From Desulfacinum infernum DSM 9756 (GTDB taxonomy: Bacteria > Desulfobacterota > Syntrophobacteria > Syntrophobacterales > DSM-9756): DNA of 64,000 nucleotides. The notes beneath the pieces are model-generated. The model had not been told where the DNA came from and ran no database searches. It saw only the letters and a list, made by a program, of their open reading frames with translations. Of the stretch, positions 18,837 to 28,180 are shown in pieces. Position 1 is the stretch's first letter. The number at the start of each line of letters is the position of its first letter. Where the stretch lies: NCBI RefSeq assembly GCF_900129305.1, contig NZ_FQVB01000009.1, positions 90,689 to 154,688 of the forward strand, given 5' to 3'. The position numbers were made by a program, and so were the translations under genes.

Positions 18837-19681
18837 GCAGGGTGCGCAGAGCAGGTGAGGAGCGGGGGCCGGCCACGTGCCGTCGCAAGGCGGCCAGGGT
18901 GTCGGGCGGTGAGATCCGCTCCTGCGCCAGCGTGCTGGCCGTGGAGGAACCGCTGGAGGTCCATGTGGACGGCCGCCCCGTCACGGTCCTCATGCGGCTT
19001 CCGGGCGATGACATTCATCTGACGGCCGGCTTTTGCTTCAGCCGGGGGCTTGCGGGGTCCTGGGACGATTTCCGCGCCATTCATCCGTTGCCCCCACAGG
19101 GGGGCGGGAGCCGGATCATGGTCCGGCTCGCCGGGGAAAGGATCAGGGGGGCGGGGAGCGTTCCCCCCGGCGCCGGCCCGAACAGCCTCCTTTCGCAAGG
19201 ATCCTTTTCGGGGTGGGGGTGCCGGGGCGCACCGAACGGAGAGCAAACCATCACTCTGGACGATTTGTGGCACAGCAAGGAGGAATTCGACGCGAGGCAG
19301 GCGCTCTTCGAGACGACCGGGTGCACCCATTCGGCTTCGATCTTCGACCGGCGGGGAATCCTTCTCGCCTTCGGCGAGGACGTGGGGCGCCGGAATGCCT
19401 TCGACAAGGCCGTGGGCCGACTGCTCCTTCGGAGGTCCCTGGAAAGGAGCCATCGGGTGATCGTCTCCTCCAGGGTGAACCGTGAATTGGTCGCCAGGGC
19501 CGTGCGGTTGCGCGTCCGGATCCTGTGCGGCCTGTCGGCGCCCACCAGTGGAGCGGTTTCCCTGGCCGAAGAGGCGGGCGTGACCCTCATCGGGTTTCTG
19601 CGCCATCGGAGCCTCACTCTCTATACGCACCCGGGGCGTATCCGGGATTTCACCGCAGCCTGCGACATATGTTTCTTGTAG
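18833..19681 (+). CDS. fdhD: FdhD, sulfurtransferase required for formate dehydrogenase activity
   Basis: FdhD passes sulfur from a cysteine desulfurase to the bis-MGD cofactor before it is inserted in formate dehydrogenase. The 282-aa product has the family core ETTGCTHSASIFD (about residues 160-172), EDVGRRNAFDKAVG and the C-terminal SAPTSGAVSLAEEAGVTLIGF. GTG 18833 overlaps the FDH stop codon (GTGA), so translation is coupled. In well-studied FdhD proteins a loop CxxC carries the sulfur. The corresponding region here (around SGWGCRGAPN) shows a single Cys, so the transfer chemistry may differ. Confidence 0.9.
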   Translation: MSRVRRAGEERGPATCRRKAARVSGGEIRSCASVLAVEEPLEVHVDGRPVTVLMRLPGDDIHLTAGFCFSRGLAGSWDDFRAIHPLPPQGGGSRIMVRLAGERIRGAGSVPPGAGPNSLLSQGSFSGWGCRGAPNGEQTITLDDLWHSKEEFDARQALFETTGCTHSASIFDRRGILLAFGEDVGRRNAFDKAVGRLLLRRSLERSHRVIVSSRVNRELVARAVRLRVRILCGLSAPTSGAVSLAEEAGVTLIGFLRHRSLTLYTHPGRIRDFTAACDICFL

Positions 19682-19706
19682 CATATGGAAATTCATAAAA
19701 AAACCC

Positions 19707-19749
19707 TTGACCTCCCGAGTTGGGCGATATATGTCGCACGTGATATAAT
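19707..19749 (+). promoter_or_regulatory. Promoter region with variant operator (site b) upstream of the periplasmic FDH gene
   Basis: TATGTC-GCACGT-GATATA at 19730-19747 is a one-mismatch copy of the TATGTC-N6-GACATA palindrome. A TTGACC (19707-19712) lies upstream, and an extended -10 TGATATAAT ends at 19749. The exact promoter pairing is uncertain. The start codon is 31 bp after the operator. Confidence 0.6.
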
Positions 19750-19778
19750 GGTCCGTCCAAACAAAGAGGAGGGGTGCC

Positions 19779-22700
19779 ATGAAGATGAGCCGCCGAGACT
19801 TTCTGAAGGCCACGAGCGCGGGCATCGCCTGTTTCGGCCTGGCCCAGCTGGGTTTCGATCTGGAGCCTCTCCGGGCTTACGGAGCCCGGCTGAAGATCTC
19901 CGGCGCCAAGGAGGTCGTCAGCGTCTGTCCCTTTTGTTCCGTGAGTTGCCACGTGGTGGCTCACGTGAAGGACGGGCGGCTCGTGAACGTGGAAGGCGAT
20001 CCGGATTACCCCATCAACGAGGGGGCCCTTTGTGCCAAGGGGGCCGCCATCCTTTCCCTGACCAACAACCCCCATCGGGTCACCAAGCCCCTCTATCGCG
20101 CGCCTTTCGGCGACACGTGGGAAGAAAAGGATTGGGAATGGGTCCTGGATCGCATCGCCCGGCGCGTCAAAGACCTCCGGGACCGGGATTTCCTGCCCAC
20201 CAACGGACGCGGACAGCGCGTAAATCGTCTGGAATCGCTTTTTTCGCTCGGTACGTCCCATATGGACAACGAGGAGTGTGCGCTCGTGCACCAGGCGATG
20301 AGAATGCTCGGCGTGGTGCACATGGACCACCAGGCCCGCATTTGACACAGCGCTACGGTGGCGGCTCTGGGAGAGTCGTTCGGGCGCGGCGCGATGACCA
20401 ATCACTGGATTGACATCAAGAATGCGGACGCCATCCTCATCATGGGGAGCAATGCCGCGGAACACCATCCCATCTCGTTCAAATGGGTGCTTGAGGCCAA
20501 GTCCCGCGGGGCGGTGGTCATGCACGTGGACCCTAAATTCTCCCGGACCTCCGCACGCTCCACCTTCCACGTGCCTCTCCGTTCCGGGACCGACATCGCC
20601 TTTCTCGGCGGCATGATCCATCACATCCTGGAAAACGGGAACTATTTCAAAGACTATGTGGTTCACTACACCAACGCCTCCTTTATCGTCTCGGATTCCT
20701 ATGGATTTCGCAACGGTCTTTTCTCCGGCTATGACCCCCGCACCAGCAGCTACGACCGGAGCAGCTGGTCCTTTGCCGTGGACGCGCAAGGGCGGGTGCG
20801 TAGAGATCCGAGTCTCCGGCATCCCCGTTGTGTCTTCCAGCTGCTCAGGGAGCATTACACCCGTTACTCCCTGGAGAAGGTTGCCGATATTACGGGGGTT
20901 TCCAGAGAGAACCTTCTGAGAGTCTACGAGGCCTACGCGGCGACGGGGGTTCCCGACAGGGCCGGAACGATCCTGTACGCCCTGGGTTGGACCCAGCATA
21001 CGGTGGGCGTGCAAAATATCCGTGCCGCGGCGATCATCCAACTGCTCCTGGGCAATATCGGCATGGCCGGAGGCGGGATCAACGCCTTGCGGGGCGAACC
21101 CAACGTCCAGGGATCCACGGACCACACCCTCCTCTACCACTTGGTTCCCGGCTACATGTCCATGCCCTTGGCCGATTGGCAGACATTGGAAGACTACAAC
21201 CGGGCCAACACCCCCGCCTCTTCGGACCCTCAGAGTGCCAACTGGTGGCGGAACAAGCCCAAGTACCTTGTGAGCCTCTTGAAAGGGTGGTTCGGAGAGC
21301 ACGCCACCCGGGAAAGCGACTTCGGTTACTCCATGCTGCCCAAGCTGGAACGCGGTGAAGATTACTCATACCTGTACCTTTTCGATCGGATGTACCAGGG
21401 GCTCATTCGGGGTGGATTCATCTTCGGTCTCAACCCGGCCAACAGTGTCCCCAATTCCAACAAGGTGAGGAAGGCTCTGGACAATCTGGACTGGCTCGTG
21501 ACCATGGACGTTCACCACACGGAGACCACCGACAATTGGCACCGGCCCGGGGTGGACCCCGCCGCGGTAAAGACCGAGGTCTTTCTGCTCCCGTCGGCCC
21601 ACCGTCTGGAAAAGGAAGGTTCGGTCACCAACAGCGGACGTTGGCTCCTGTGGCATTACGCCGCCGTGAAGCCCCCGGGGCGGGCACGCAGCTTCGGTGA
21701 GATGATCGTGGATCTCGGGAACAGAGTTCGCAAACTCTACCGGAGCGAGCCCGGTGCCTATCCCGATCCGATCCTGAAGGCTTCCTGGCCCGAGGGCTAC
21801 GATGCCGATGAGGTGGCCAGGCGTATCAACGGGGTCTTTACTTCCGACAAGGTGGTCAACGGCAGGCGTTACCGCAAGGGCAACCTGGTGCCCGGCTTCG
21901 GCGCACTGAGCGATGACGGGTCCACGAGCTGCCTCAACTGGCTCTATTGCGGGAGCTATACCCAGGAGGAGGGAAACAAGGCCAAGAGGCGCGACCCCAG
22001 GCAGACTCCCATGCAGGCGGCCATCGGCCTCTATCCCAATTGGGCCTGGTGCTGGCCCCTCAACCGCCGCATCCTCTACAACCGGGCTTCCGTGGATCCG
22101 CAAGGGCGCCCCTTCCACCCTTCCAAGGCGGTGATTGCATGGGAAGAGGGCTCATGGGTCGGAGATGTCCCAGATGGCGGATGGCCTCCGCTCAGCTCCG
22201 GCAAGGGCAAACATCCGTTCATCATGACGGTCCACGGTTTCGGTCAATTGTTTGGGCCCGGACGGGTCGACGGGCCTTTTCCGGAGCATTACGAGCCTGT
22301 GGAGACCCCGGTGAACCGACACCCCTTCTCCGGCCGCCTCCACAACCCCTGCTACAAGGCGGTGACGGGGGATCTGGATCGGCTGGCGGCGCCGGCGGAT
22401 TCCCGCTATCCGATTGTCCTGACGACCTACAACATGACCGAGCACTGGTGCGGCGGTGGCGAAACCCGCAACGTACCGAATCTTCTGGAAGCCGAACCCC
22501 AGCTCTATGTGGAGATGAGTCCCGAGCTGGCCGAGGAGAAGGGCATCCGGAACGGCGACCCGGTCATTGTGGAAAGCGCTCGTGGCCGTGTGGAAGCCAT
22601 CGCCATGGTCACGGTGCGCATGCGACCGCTTCGGATTCAGGGCCGAATCGTCCACGAGATCGGCATGCCCTTTTGTTTCGGGTGGACCACCCCCGGTTGC

Positions 22701-22820
22701 GGCGACGCCACCAACCGGTTGACCCCTTCGGTGGGAGACCCCAACACCTCGATTCCCGAATTCAAGGCGTGCCTGGTGGACGTGCGTAAGGCGGACAGGC
22801 TCGAGGAGCTTGCCCGGTAG
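19779..22820 (+). CDS. Selenocysteine formate dehydrogenase alpha subunit, Tat-exported (UGA at 20343 read as Sec)
   Basis: Catalytic subunit of 1013 aa if TGA 20343-20345 is read as Sec (residue 189), in the context DHQARI-Sec-HSATVAALGESFG. A twin-arginine signal (SRRDFLKATSAG, residues 4-15) directs it to the periplasm. The [4Fe-4S] motif CPFCSVSC begins at about residue 50. Length and layout match the FdnG / Desulfovibrio FdhA group, which holds Mo or W bound by bis-MGD. A four-cluster iron-sulfur subunit follows 55 bp downstream and no cytochrome b subunit is present. This fits a soluble periplasmic FdhAB passing electrons to c-type cytochromes. ATG 19779 has GAGGAGGGG upstream. Confidence 0.95.
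20343..20378 (+). promoter_or_regulatory. Selenocysteine UGA codon and candidate SECIS hairpin of the periplasmic FDH
   Basis: After the UGA (20343-20345), the segment 20362-20378 can form a 7-bp stem, CGGCUCU with AGAGUCG (one G-U pair), capped by GGG, 16 nt from the UGA. It differs from the GGUCU-loop element of the upstream FDH. The Sec assignment rests on protein context, not on this hairpin. Confidence 0.5.
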
Positions 22821-22875
22821 AGCTGCAGACGGTGGAGATGTTGCACCCTGCCGGAGGGCTTCCAAGGAGGACGTC

Positions 22876-23589
22876 ATGGCGAAAGCGTTTCTGATCGATA
22901 CCTCCCGGTGCACCGCCTGCCGGGGTTGTCAAGTGGCCTGCAAGGAATGGCATGGGCTGCCAGCCAACAGGACGCGGCAGCGGGGCAGCCACCAGAATCC
23001 TCCCGACCTCAACGCCTACAACTACAAAGTGGTTCGCTTCCATGAGGATCTGAAGGGAGGCAACATCCGCTGGTTCTTTTTCCCCGACCAATGCCGCCAT
23101 TGCGTGGATCCGCCCTGCAAGGCGGAGGCGGAAGGATATGTGGAAGGGGCCGTGGTCCGGGATGAAGCCACCGGCGCCGTGGTTTTCACTTTGCTCACGG
23201 CAAAGCTGTCTCCCCAAGCCTGCGAGGCGGTTCGCAGTGCCTGTCCCTATGATATCCCCCGCCGTGACGAGAAAACCGGGCGCCTGACCAAATGCGATAT
23301 GTGCATCGATCGGGTGGCGGCCGGCATGGCCCCGGCCTGCGTGAAGGCCTGCCCCACGGGGGCCATGAACTTCGGAGAACGCTCAGAGATGCTGAAGCTG
23401 GGTGAACGACGTCTCGCACAAGCGAAGAAGGTCTACCCGGAGGCCGCCCTGGTGGATGCGGACACGGTCCATACCGTCTTCCTGGTGCCGGATCCCCGTG
23501 TGGATTTCGGCCCGCCCCCGGGGATCGATCTCCATGCATTCCTGGGCGAGCCTCGATCGGCTTCGATCTCAGAGCCGTCTCTTCGGTAG
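22876..23589 (+). CDS. Formate dehydrogenase beta subunit, four [4Fe-4S] clusters
   Basis: Electron-transfer subunit of 237 aa with four Cys groups: CTACRGCQVAC (residues 12-22), CRHCVDPPC, a group around ACPYDIP, and CDMCIDRVAAGMAPACVKACP. It resembles FdnH/FdhB but stops without the C-terminal membrane helix of E. coli FdnH, so it should be a soluble periplasmic partner carried out with the Tat-exported alpha subunit. ATG 22876 is preceded by AAGGAGG. It lies 55 bp after the alpha subunit gene, and the FdhE gene follows. Confidence 0.92.
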   Translation: MAKAFLIDTSRCTACRGCQVACKEWHGLPANRTRQRGSHQNPPDLNAYNYKVVRFHEDLKGGNIRWFFFPDQCRHCVDPPCKAEAEGYVEGAVVRDEATGAVVFTLLTAKLSPQACEAVRSACPYDIPRRDEKTGRLTKCDMCIDRVAAGMAPACVKACPTGAMNFGERSEMLKLGERRLAQAKKVYPEAALVDADTVHTVFLVPDPRVDFGPPPGIDLHAFLGEPRSASISEPSLR

Positions 23590-23674
23590 CCCGGACGCGA
23601 TGGAAGCGCTCCACGGGGCAATGATGGGCGGTGGGAAACGGACGACTTGTAGGTTGCGAATCCGGGGGATCCCC

Positions 23675-24598
23675 ATGGACCCTGTGTTGGACAAGGCCGT
23701 GAGCCGGCGGCCGGTCTTGGAGCCGATCCTTCGAGCGTTCTGGAGCGTGCACGAAGCCTCTCTGGCGTTGGCGCGCGCCCTGGAGGATCGATGGCGCCCG
23801 GAATTCATCGAGGTGGATGCCCGCCGACTGCGGGAAGGGGTGCCCGTGCTGGTCGGGCATTCCCTGCAAGCGGCCGAAGGGGCGCTCGAGGGGGCCTTTC
23901 GGGGGTTCATCCCGGTTCTGGGGGATACGTTCCCGCACCTGAGAAACGACTTGGACCGTATGGCGTCGCTTCACGATGGCCGCGGGGTGGATCTCGCTTC
24001 CGTCTGTCGTGCCTACCTGGAAGGGGATCTTTCAGGAATCGGGCGTGCGTTTCGTGCTGCGGGAGTGGAGCCCGGCTCGGTCCTTCTGGTGTTGCACGAG
24101 ACCCTTTCAGCGGCTCTGAAATCCCTTGACCGATTGGTGGGGCAAAGGCTTCCGGACGCGGATTGGTGGCGCGGCTACTGTCCTTTGTGCGGCGCCCTCC
24201 CCGTGGCCGCTTACCTGGCGGAAGGCGCCGATCCGAGTTCCCGGTTCCTCTCGGGGGGCGGCGGCCAGAGGTATCTGCATTGTGCCGTGTGCGGCCATGA
24301 CTGGCGTTTCCCGCGAAGGATGTGCCCGGCGTGCGGCACGGAGGACAAGGACGTGTATGTCTATTTTCAGGTGGAAGGTGAGCCGGCGGAGCGGGTGGAT
24401 GTGTGCGGCAACTGCGGGGGGTATCTGCCGTGCATTGATTACCGGGAGGCATGGGAAGGGCTGCCGGTGGATTTGGCGGTGGTCGCCATGCTGCATCTGG
24501 ACATGTGGGCCTGCCTGAAGGGCTATCACCCTTTGATGTGGACGCCCTGGAACGGGGTGGGCCCTTGCGACGGGCCCGCTTCGAGCCGCGTCCATTGA
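23675..24598 (+). CDS. FdhE-like formate dehydrogenase accessory protein
   Basis: FdhE assists maturation of exported formate dehydrogenases and binds metal through paired CxxC motifs. This 307-aa protein has four in its C-terminal half: CPLCG, CAVCG, CPACG and CGNCG, in the same order as E. coli FdhE (for example YCPLCGALPV followed by YLHCAVCGHDWRFPR). ATG 23675 with an upstream GGGGGA gives a protein of the usual length. An alternative ATG at 23600 would add 25 residues. Its place right after the alpha and beta subunit genes fits a chaperone role for them. Confidence 0.88.
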   Translation: MDPVLDKAVSRRPVLEPILRAFWSVHEASLALARALEDRWRPEFIEVDARRLREGVPVLVGHSLQAAEGALEGAFRGFIPVLGDTFPHLRNDLDRMASLHDGRGVDLASVCRAYLEGDLSGIGRAFRAAGVEPGSVLLVLHETLSAALKSLDRLVGQRLPDADWWRGYCPLCGALPVAAYLAEGADPSSRFLSGGGGQRYLHCAVCGHDWRFPRRMCPACGTEDKDVYVYFQVEGEPAERVDVCGNCGGYLPCIDYREAWEGLPVDLAVVAMLHLDMWACLKGYHPLMWTPWNGVGPCDGPASSRVH

Positions 24599-24740
24599 GC
24601 CTTTGCGGGGCATGATCCGGCGGCCTCCGGCCCGATGCGAGGGCAAGGGGGGCGTGTGCGTTGGCGGTCGGGTGCGGAAGGGCCTCGAGGCGTGTGCAGG
24701 CCCACGGCCGCAATCGGCGGGTTCTCACGTCTTCTTTGGG

Positions 24741-24785
24741 TTGACGGAAGTTTTTTTTGTTTTTATATATGCTACCTTTGACATA
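24741..24785 (+). promoter_or_regulatory. Promoter with variant operator (site c) upstream of the FmdE-MoeA fusion gene
   Basis: A -35 TTGACG (24741-24746), 17-bp spacer and -10 TATATA (24764-24769) are clear. TATGCT-ACCTTT-GACATA at 24768-24785 is a variant of the shared palindrome and overlaps the -10, as at site a. The start codon lies 18 bp downstream, after GGAGAAGGA. The fusion gene therefore seems to have its own promoter. Confidence 0.62.
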
Positions 24786-24803
24786 TACAGGAGAAGGAAT
24801 CCG

Positions 24804-26435
24804 ATGAAAATAGGGCCCTATGATTTTGATCAGTTCCTGGACCTGGTGCGCCGTTTCCACGGCTACGCCGCTCCGGGGGTGGTGATGGGCGGCTGCATGG
24901 TGGAGATGGCCCTCCAATCCATGCCCCCAGATGTTCTTTACGACGCCGTGGCCGAGACCCGCAAGTGCCTGCCGGATGCCGTCCAGTTGCTGACGCCCTG
25001 CACCCTGGGCAACGGCTGGCTCCGGGTGGTGGACTTGGGCCGATTCGCCGTGAGCCTCTACGACAAGGACCGGGGCCACGGGGTGCGGGTATCCGTCGAC
25101 GTGGAGGCCCTGAACGGATGGAGTGAGGTCAAGGCCTGGCTCCTGAAGCTCAAACCCAAGGCCGAACAGGACACCCGCTTGCTGTTGGAGCAGATCCGGG
25201 AGGCCGGTTCCGCCCTCTACCGGAGGACGGCTGTGCGCCTGCGCGGCCGTTTCCTCCAGCGCAAGGGGGGCGGCGAGATCCGGGTGTGCCCCCTGTGCGG
25301 CGAGGCCTATCCCCAAGAACACGGCCGGATCTGTCGAGGCTGCCAGGGCGATTCCCCCTATGAATCGGATCCCAACGCTACGGAAAATCCCATGCCCCCT
25401 CCGTTTCTTCGGGCGATCCCCGTGGAGCAGGCGGTCGGACGGGCGGCCCTCCACGACATGACCCGGATCGTCCCGGGCGTGCTCAAGGCGCTCGCGATCA
25501 CCCACGGTCAAAGGATCGGTGCCGGAGACGTGTGCCGGCTCCAGCAGATGGGCCGCCGCACCATCTACGTGGCGGACCGGGGTGTGCCTTCCGATGGGTT
25601 CCTGCACGAGGACGAAGCCGCCCGTGCCTTTGCCCAGGCGATGGCGGGCCGGGGGGTGGGTTTGCGGCTGCCGCCCCGGGAAGGCAGGGTCAACTTGGTG
25701 GCCGAGCAAGAGGGGCTGCTGGTGGTGGAAGAGGAGCGCTTGGAGCAGTTCAACATGGTGGCGGGGGTCATGTGTGCGAGTCGCAAAAGCTATTCCTTGG
25801 TCGGCCGTCAGAAGGTCGTGGCCGGCACCCGCGCCATCCCCTTGTTTCTCCCCCGGCAACAGTTTGATCGGGCCATGGCGGTGCTGGACAGGGGCCCGCT
25901 CTTCCGGGTGCTGCCCCTGCGCCGTGCCCGGGTCGGGATCCTGGTCACCGGAACCGAGGTGTTCCAGGGGTTGATCCGGGATCGGTTCATCCCCGTTGTG
26001 ACCGCCAAGGTGGAAGGTTTGGGGTGCCGGGTGGTGGGCCGGCGCATCGTTCCGGACGACCGGACGGCGATCTGCTCGGGGGTTGGGGATCTCATGGCGG
26101 CGGGATCGGATCTGATCGTGACCACCGCCGGGCTGTCGGTGGATCCGGACGACGTGACCCGCCAGGGCCTGATCGATGCCGGCGCCCGGGATATCCTCTA
26201 CGGCGCTCCCATCCTGCCGGGGGCCATGACACTGCTGGCCCGTATCGGCCCGGTGTCGGTGATCGGAGTTCCCGCCTGCGCCCTGTACTTCAAGACGACC
26301 AGCTTCGATCTGATGCTGCCGCGCCTTCTCGCGGGGGTGCCGGTCACCCGACGGGACCTGGCCCGGCTTGGCCATGGCGCTCTGTGTCTAGAGTGCAAGA
26401 GGTGCACCTATCCCAAGTGTTCCTTCGGGCGTTGA
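24804..26435 (+). CDS. FmdE-domain / MoeA-like molybdopterin-domain fusion protein
   Basis: 543-aa two-part protein. Residues 1-170 resemble FmdE, the accessory subunit encoded with molybdenum formylmethanofuran dehydrogenase (FHGYAAPGVVMGGCMVEMAL), followed by a zinc-like pair CPLCGEAY...CRGC near residues 155-180. Residues 200-520 resemble MoeA/MoaB-type cofactor proteins, with GILVTGTEVFQGLIRDRF and TTAGLSVDPDDVTRQG, and handle molybdopterin or metal insertion in known relatives. The C-terminus ends in a Cys cluster CLECKRCTYPKC. It closes the FDH island and has its own operator. A role in delivering Mo/W cofactor to the FDHs is inference. Confidence 0.85.
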   Translation: MKIGPYDFDQFLDLVRRFHGYAAPGVVMGGCMVEMALQSMPPDVLYDAVAETRKCLPDAVQLLTPCTLGNGWLRVVDLGRFAVSLYDKDRGHGVRVSVDVEALNGWSEVKAWLLKLKPKAEQDTRLLLEQIREAGSALYRRTAVRLRGRFLQRKGGGEIRVCPLCGEAYPQEHGRICRGCQGDSPYESDPNATENPMPPPFLRAIPVEQAVGRAALHDMTRIVPGVLKALAITHGQRIGAGDVCRLQQMGRRTIYVADRGVPSDGFLHEDEAARAFAQAMAGRGVGLRLPPREGRVNLVAEQEGLLVVEEERLEQFNMVAGVMCASRKSYSLVGRQKVVAGTRAIPLFLPRQQFDRAMAVLDRGPLFRVLPLRRARVGILVTGTEVFQGLIRDRFIPVVTAKVEGLGCRVVGRRIVPDDRTAICSGVGDLMAAGSDLIVTTAGLSVDPDDVTRQGLIDAGARDILYGAPILPGAMTLLARIGPVSVIGVPACALYFKTTSFDLMLPRLLAGVPVTRRDLARLGHGALCLECKRCTYPKCSFGR

Positions 26436-26592
26436 GTCGTTTCAGTGCCAGCTCCGCGAGGCGCCCGCACGAACCGGCACCGTCCGGCTCGTTCCCCACC
26501 GATGGGGGGAGCTGGGCGGTGCCGCGTGAGAAGGTTGCGTGAACGGGGGCGGAGATCTCCATCCCCGGTTTCGAATAAGCGGATGCTGAGGG

Positions 26593-28032
26593 TTAGAATG
26601 GATATTGCTTGACCCCCTTTTGAATGGTGAGCCACTTCAGGTCCGTATAGGCTTCAATCGAGAAACGACCACCTTCCCGGCCGTGGCCGCTTCCTTTGAG
26701 CCCGCCGAACGGGCAGCACGCTTCCGCGTGGATGGTGCTGTCGTTGACGTGCACCATTCCGGCTTCCAATCCTTCGGCCAAATGGAGCGCCTTGTGAATG
26801 TCTCTTGTCAGCACAGCCGCGGATAGCCCATATTCGTTGTCATTCGCCACGCGCAGGGCCTCTATTTCATCTTGGACGGGGATTATTGAAGCCACGGGGC
26901 CGAATGCTTCCTCATGATAGATTCTCATCCCGGGATTGACCCCCAGTAGGACGGTGGGATCATAGACGCGTCCTTCGAAACGGCCTCCATGAAGCAGCTC
27001 CGCTCCCTTGTCCACGGCATCCCTCACCAATTGGTCGACTTTCCGTACCTGTTCATCGTTGATCAAAGGTCCCACCACAGTCTGGGGAAGGGCAGGGTCG
27101 CCTTTGGCAAGGCGGGCGGCCTTTTTCGCCAGCTTTTCGGCGAAGGCCTGAGCCGCTTTGGCCTCGATAATGATTCTGCCCACAGACATGCAAATCTGAC
27201 CCTGGTGCAGAAACGTCCCAAAGGCGGCTGTGCTTACCGCCAAGTCCAAGTCGGCATCGGATAGAATGATCAATGGATTCTTGCCACCCAGCTCCAAGAC
27301 CGTTTCTTTCATCCTTTCGGCCGCCTTTTTCGCCACATGCCGGCCGGTCTCTGTGGATCCTGTCAGGGTCACAAGAGAGCAGCGCTCGTCGGCTATCAAG
27401 GCGTCTCCCAGTTGTCTTCCGGGCCCGGTCACCACATTGAGCGCACCCGGCGTCAGACCGGCCTTCTGGAACAATTCTCCGATTTTCAGTCCTATTACGG
27501 GCGTTTCGCTCGACGGCTTGAGCACGACGGTGTTGCCTGTTCCCAAGGCGTAGGCCACTTTGTACATGGAAAGAATCAATGGAAAGTTCCATGGACTGAT
27601 GGCGACCACCGTCCCTTTGGGACTGCGGACGGTGATGGAAAGTTTTTCCGGATCGGTTTGGTACGTACTGCCCAGAATCGCCTTGCAGTCTGCAGCAGCC
27701 GTATGAAGGAGATCCATGGTTTGGGAAATCTCGAACAGGACCTTGTTAGAAGTTCCGCCTCCTTCCGAGGTGAGCACCTCGGCGAATTCCCGCCTCTCCG
27801 CCTCGAGAATGGCTGCTGCTCTGGAGAGTACCGCCGCCCTTTGTGCGGGAGGGGTCGAAGCCCAAGCTTTTCTCGCTTCATACGCGGCAGCCATGGCCGA
27901 GTCCGCATCTCTTTCATCCCCTTTTGCCACATGTGCGTAAACCTCGCCCGTGTAGGGATTGATGTCGTCAAAATACTCCCCGGACCGGGCGTCAACCCAT
28001 TTGCCGCCAATGAACATCGGATAACGTTTCAT
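26593..28032 (-). CDS. NAD(P)-dependent aldehyde dehydrogenase
   Basis: Oxidises an aldehyde to the acid, 479 aa, standard family length. The NAD-binding motif SPWNFPL, the catalytic Glu in LELGGKNP and the catalytic Cys281 in GQICMSVGR are all present. The sequence is closest in style to benzaldehyde/vanillin-type ALDHs, but the substrate is unproven. It lies downstream of a LuxR-type regulator and a PhsA-like oxidoreductase on the same strand. Base composition is lower than in the neighbours (33 of 60 bases are G/C at 27481-27540), hinting at a separate origin. Confidence 0.93.
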   Translation of the reverse strand: MKRYPMFIGGKWVDARSGEYFDDINPYTGEVYAHVAKGDERDADSAMAAAYEARKAWASTPPAQRAAVLSRAAAILEAERREFAEVLTSEGGGTSNKVLFEISQTMDLLHTAAADCKAILGSTYQTDPEKLSITVRSPKGTVVAISPWNFPLILSMYKVAYALGTGNTVVLKPSSETPVIGLKIGELFQKAGLTPGALNVVTGPGRQLGDALIADERCSLVTLTGSTETGRHVAKKAAERMKETVLELGGKNPLIILSDADLDLAVSTAAFGTFLHQGQICMSVGRIIIEAKAAQAFAEKLAKKAARLAKGDPALPQTVVGPLINDEQVRKVDQLVRDAVDKGAELLHGGRFEGRVYDPTVLLGVNPGMRIYHEEAFGPVASIIPVQDEIEALRVANDNEYGLSAAVLTRDIHKALHLAEGLEAGMVHVNDSTIHAEACCPFGGLKGSGHGREGGRFSIEAYTDLKWLTIQKGVKQYPF

Positions 28033-28067
28033 CTTTTCCTCCTTGTACCGTTTCTGCAGATGGAGAA

Positions 28068-28092
28068 AAAATTGGGAATCTGGACCAATTTT
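28068..28092. repeat. AAAATTGG inverted repeat upstream of the aldehyde dehydrogenase gene
   Basis: Perfect 8-bp arms AAAATTGG (28068-28075) and CCAATTTT (28085-28092) with a 9-nt spacer, 36 bp before the ALDH start on the minus strand. Read in that direction the second arm runs into a T tract, so it may be a weak terminator for the LuxR gene or an operator for ALDH. Confidence 0.45.
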
Positions 28093-28180
28093 AAATGCCA
28101 GTTCCTTGTCGAGCGTGTCTATTATCCGAAAGTGGAATTTTTAGGATGGGGCAGGTCTGGCCGAGCCAATGGGGAGATCT

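Noticed and set aside
19779..22820. Split gene in the second formate dehydrogenase
   Set aside because: Same reasoning: TGA at the metal-ligand position, followed in frame by HSATVAALGESFGRGAMTN, the conserved FDH context.
28033..28180. Sigma-54 promoter (TGGCAT...TTGG) upstream of the aldehyde dehydrogenase gene
   Set aside because: The -12 GC dinucleotide is missing; only a loose match.
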